A stretch of DNA of 64,000 nt from Microbacterium neungamense. Lineage in GTDB: Bacteria; Actinomycetota; Actinomycetes; Actinomycetales; Microbacteriaceae. The stretch spans positions 1,860,001 through 1,924,000 of the forward strand of contig NZ_CP069717.1 of NCBI RefSeq assembly GCF_024971095.1. The letters are read 5' to 3'. Of the stretch, positions 61,615 through 64,000 are shown piece after piece. Position 1 is the stretch's first letter, and the number at the start of each line of letters is the position of its first letter. Made by a program: the position numbers and the translations under genes. Under the pieces are notes generated by a model. It saw only the letters and a list, made by a program, of their open reading frames with translations. It did no database searches and had not been told where the DNA came from.

Positions 61615-62658
61615 ATGTCCTGGCGCATGCCGTCCGAGACCGCACCGCACACCCGCACCTGGATGGCGTTCCCCGCCGAGGGGATCACCCTCGGCGAGAG
61701 CGACACCGAGCGCGAGGAGGGATACGCCGCCTGGACCGCGGTCGCGCACGCGGTCGCCGAGTTCGAGCCGGTCACCATGCTCGTCGACCCGAGCGAGCTC
61801 GGCCGCGCGCGCCGGATGCTGTCGGAGCAGATCGAGATCGTCGAGGCTCCGGTGGACGAGTTCTGGATGCGCGACTCCGGCCCCACCTTCGTCGTCGACG
61901 ACGAGCGCCCCGGGGTGCTCGGCGCCGTCGACTGGGTGTTCAACGGCTGGGGCGCCCCGGCCTGGGCGCAGTGGCGGAAGTCCGCGGAGCACGCCCGGAT
62001 CATCGCGGCGGCCACCGGCGCCGAGCTGGTCAGCTCCACGCTCGTGAACGAGGGCGGCGGCATCCACGTCGACGGCGAGGGCACCGTGCTGCTCACCGAC
62101 ACCGTACAGCTCGACCCGCGCCGCAACCCGTACCTGGACCGCACGCGCGTGGAGGCGGAGATGCTCCGCACGATCGGCGCCACCACCGCGGTCTGGCTGC
62201 CCCGCGGCCTCACCCGCGACTACGACGAGTTCGGCACGAACGGCCACGTCGACATCGTGGCGACCCTGCCCTCCCCGGGCGTGCTGCTGATGCACGCGCA
62301 GGAGGACCCGGCGCACCCCGATCACCAGGTGATGGCCGAGCTGCGCGCACACCTGGAGACCCAGACGGACGCCGCCGGCCGCACCTTCGAGATCGTCGAC
62401 CTGCCGGCGCCGTCCACCCTCCGCGACGACGAGGGCTTCGTGGACTGGAGCTACGTCAACCACCTCGTCACGAACGACGGCGTGGTCGCGTGCGGCTTCG
62501 GCGACGAGAAGGCGGATGCCCGCGCCCGCGCCATCCTGTCCGACGTGTACCCCGGTCGCCGCGTCGTCACGGTGGACGCGCGCCCGCTGTTCGACCGCGG
62601 CGGCGGCATCCACTGCATCACGCAGCAGCAGCCCGCCCTGCCCGACACCACCCGCTGA
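61615..62658 (+). CDS. aguA: agmatine deiminase / peptidyl-arginine deiminase family
   Basis: Guanidino-group hydrolase of 347 residues. 'WRMPSETAPHTRTWMAFPAEG' opens the family fold, 'FWMRDSGPTFVVDDE' has substrate Asp, 'GWGAPAWAQW' follows, 'LVNEGGGIHVDGEGTVLLT' and 'TNGHVDIVATL' with catalytic His, and 'RGGGIHCITQQQPA' ends with the nucleophile Cys. Best match by eye is agmatine deiminase (agmatine to N-carbamoylputrescine). GAAGGAGA lies upstream of the ATG. Confidence 0.92.
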   Translation: MSWRMPSETAPHTRTWMAFPAEGITLGESDTEREEGYAAWTAVAHAVAEFEPVTMLVDPSELGRARRMLSEQIEIVEAPVDEFWMRDSGPTFVVDDERPGVLGAVDWVFNGWGAPAWAQWRKSAEHARIIAAATGAELVSSTLVNEGGGIHVDGEGTVLLTDTVQLDPRRNPYLDRTRVEAEMLRTIGATTAVWLPRGLTRDYDEFGTNGHVDIVATLPSPGVLLMHAQEDPAHPDHQVMAELRAHLETQTDAAGRTFEIVDLPAPSTLRDDEGFVDWSYVNHLVTNDGVVACGFGDEKADARARAILSDVYPGRRVVTVDARPLFDRGGGIHCITQQQPALPDTTR

Positions 62659-62749
62659 ACGCCCGCCGAGACACAGCCGCCGGCCGCGGCCGGAAAGCCG
62701 CCCCAGACGACCCCGGCAACCCGAGACGAACCCTGCAAGGAGTCACCCC

Positions 62750-64000
62750 ATGTTCGACGTGTACGAACGCTCCATCGCCGACCTGCGCCGTGCGCTGGAG
62801 ACCGGCGCGACGACCGCCGTGGAGCTGGTCGACGCCTATCTCGCCCGCATCGACGCCTACGACGCCCCCGACACGCCCACCGCGCTGAACGCGGTCGTCG
62901 TGCGCAACCCGGAGGCGCGCGCGGAGGCCGCCGCATCCGACGCCCGGCGCGCCCGCGGCGAGACGCTCGGCCCGCTGGACGGCATCCCGTACACCGCGAA
63001 GGACAGCTACCTGGTGAAGGGGCTCACCGCGGCATCCGGCAGCCCGGCGTTCAAGGACCTCGTCGCCCAGCGCGACGCGTTCACGATCGAGCGGCTGCGC
63101 GCCGGCGGGGCGATCTGCCTGGGCCTGACGAACATGCCGCCGATGGCCAACGGGGGCATGCAGCGCGGCGTGTACGGCCGCGCCGAGAGCCCGTACAACG
63201 CCGACTACCTCACCGCGCCGTTCGCCTCCGGGTCCTCGAACGGATCCGGCACGGCGACGGCGGCGAGCTTCGGCGCCTTCGGCCTGGGCGAGGAGACGTG
63301 GTCGAGCGGGCGGGGACCGGCGACGAACAACGCCCTGTGCGCGTACACGCCGTCCCGCGGCGTGATCTCGGTGCGCGGCAACTGGCCGCTGGTGCCGACC
63401 ATGGACGTCGTCGTGCCGCACACCCGCAGCATGGCGGATCTGCTCGAGGTGCTCGACGTCATCGTCGGCGACGACGCCGAGACGCGGGGCGACTTCTGGC
63501 GCGTGCAGCCGTGGGTGCAGCTGCCCGCGGCATCTGCGGTGCGCCCGGCCTCGTACCCCGCGCTCGCGGTGACGGATGCCGAGCAGGGCGCGGCGGTCCT
63601 GGCGGGAAAGCGCATCGGCATCCCGAAGATGTACATCAACGCCGACCCCGAGGCCGGCACCGCGGAGAACCCCGGCATCGGCGGCCCCACCGGGCGGCGC
63701 ATCGAGACCCGCCCGTCCGTGATCGCCCGCTGGGAGGTCGCGCGCCGCGACCTGGAGGCCGCCGGCGCCACGGTGGTCGAGGTGGACTTCCCGGTCGTGT
63801 CGAACTACGAGGGCGACCGGCCTGGGGCGCCCACGATCGCCACCCGCGGCCTGGTCAGCCCGGAGTACCTGCGCCGGGAGATCGTCGACCTCTCCGCGTG
63901 GGGCTGGGAGGACTTCCTGCAGGCGAACGGTGACCCGGCTCTGCGCTCGCTCGCGGATGTGGACGGGGCGACGATCTTCCCGCATCCGGAGGGTGCGCTG
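62750..64000 (+). CDS. amidase (amidase-signature family), 3' end outside window
   Basis: First 417 residues. 'LNAVVVRNPEARAEAAASDARRARGETLGPLDGIPYTAKDSYLVKGLTAASGS' contains the catalytic Lys. 'APFASGSSNGSGTATAASFGAFGLGEETWSSGRGPATNNALCAYTPSRG' carries the cis-Ser and nucleophile Ser region, though the usual GGSIRxPA reads WSSGRGPA. The AAGGAG site precedes ATG 62750. It follows agmatine deiminase, so it may hydrolyse a carbamoyl or amide intermediate; this is inference. Confidence 0.9.
   Translation, partial: MFDVYERSIADLRRALETGATTAVELVDAYLARIDAYDAPDTPTALNAVVVRNPEARAEAAASDARRARGETLGPLDGIPYTAKDSYLVKGLTAASGSPAFKDLVAQRDAFTIERLRAGGAICLGLTNMPPMANGGMQRGVYGRAESPYNADYLTAPFASGSSNGSGTATAASFGAFGLGEETWSSGRGPATNNALCAYTPSRGVISVRGNWPLVPTMDVVVPHTRSMADLLEVLDVIVGDDAETRGDFWRVQPWVQLPAASAVRPASYPALAVTDAEQGAAVLAGKRIGIPKMYINADPEAGTAENPGIGGPTGRRIETRPSVIARWEVARRDLEAAGATVVEVDFPVVSNYEGDRPGAPTIATRGLVSPEYLRREIVDLSAWGWEDFLQANGDPALRSLADVDGATIFPHPEGAL

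Overview
The window is a high-GC actinobacterial chromosome segment, most likely Microbacterium or a close relative in Microbacteriaceae. The evidence is a full 16S-23S-5S operon with a Microbacterium-like 16S start, a tandem pair of DUF7882 proteins, strong GC3 codon use, and Microbacteriaceae-type dispersed repeats (variants of TTGAGCGAG and TTCGACAGGCTCAGG). No database search was possible; all names rest on reading the translations.

Layout. 1-5.4 kb (minus strand): RNA-maintenance genes rsmA (cut by the window edge), tatD, metG and rsmI, with a decayed MFS gene between rsmA and tatD. 5.4-7 kb: protein O-mannosyltransferase. 7-15.1 kb (minus): DUF222/HNH nuclease, DUF808 membrane protein, amino-acid permease with the stump of an AsnC regulator, DUF255 thioredoxin-like protein, aldo/keto reductase, HGSNAT-like membrane protein. 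15.2-24.9 kb (plus): hrpA helicase, shortened EamA transporter, quinone oxidoreductase, MetY-type enzyme, MocA-type dehydrogenase, NYN-domain protein, UPF0303 protein. 24.9-28.3 kb (minus): two broken genes fused by a deletion, a PLDc_N membrane protein, a sulfurtransferase and an aldo/keto reductase. 28.4-30.7 kb (plus): GNAT and pgi. 30.7-32.7 kb (minus): desaturase and the two DUF7882 genes. 32.8-33.6 kb (plus): LysR remnant. 33.7-37.7 kb (minus): nrdHIEF, class Ib ribonucleotide reductase. 38-39.2 kb (plus): MFS transporter. 39.3-44.9 kb: an amine/amino-acid catabolic neighbourhood in visible decay (shortened aldehyde dehydrogenase, truncated M20 hydrolase, permease tail, hydrolase, acyl-CoA dehydrogenase, broken class III aminotransferase, amidohydrolase tail). 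45-48.1 kb: CsoR/RcnR-type regulator, DUF445 protein, hutG and a small membrane protein. 48.1-53.4 kb: hutHUI operon (minus) divergent from its IclR-type regulator. 53.5-59 kb: rRNA operon (minus). 59.2-64 kb (plus): half an MFS gene, a frameshifted YtcJ-type amidohydrolase, agmatine deiminase, and an amidase cut by the window end.

How the parts fit. The histidine-utilisation set is complete for histidine to glutamate (HutH, HutU, HutI, HutG) and has a clear candidate operator, a 27-bp near-perfect palindrome that covers the iclR start and promoter. Ribonucleotide reduction is a textbook nrdHIEF operon interrupted only by a repeat between nrdE and nrdF.

Three window-wide patterns stand out. 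(1) About nineteen genes have a TANNNT-like -10 element 6-8 nt before the start codon, which fits widespread leaderless transcription. (2) At least nine genes are truncated, internally deleted or frameshifted, often where two gene pieces meet; this is either real decay or an assembly artefact and should be checked on reads. (3) Dispersed short repeats sit exactly at gene ends, where they even supply stop codons, and inside coding linkers, where they are translated. The most unusual local structure is a 23-bp ribosome-binding-site/start module in triplicate in front of the NYN-domain gene, which makes two chained seven-codon leader peptides.
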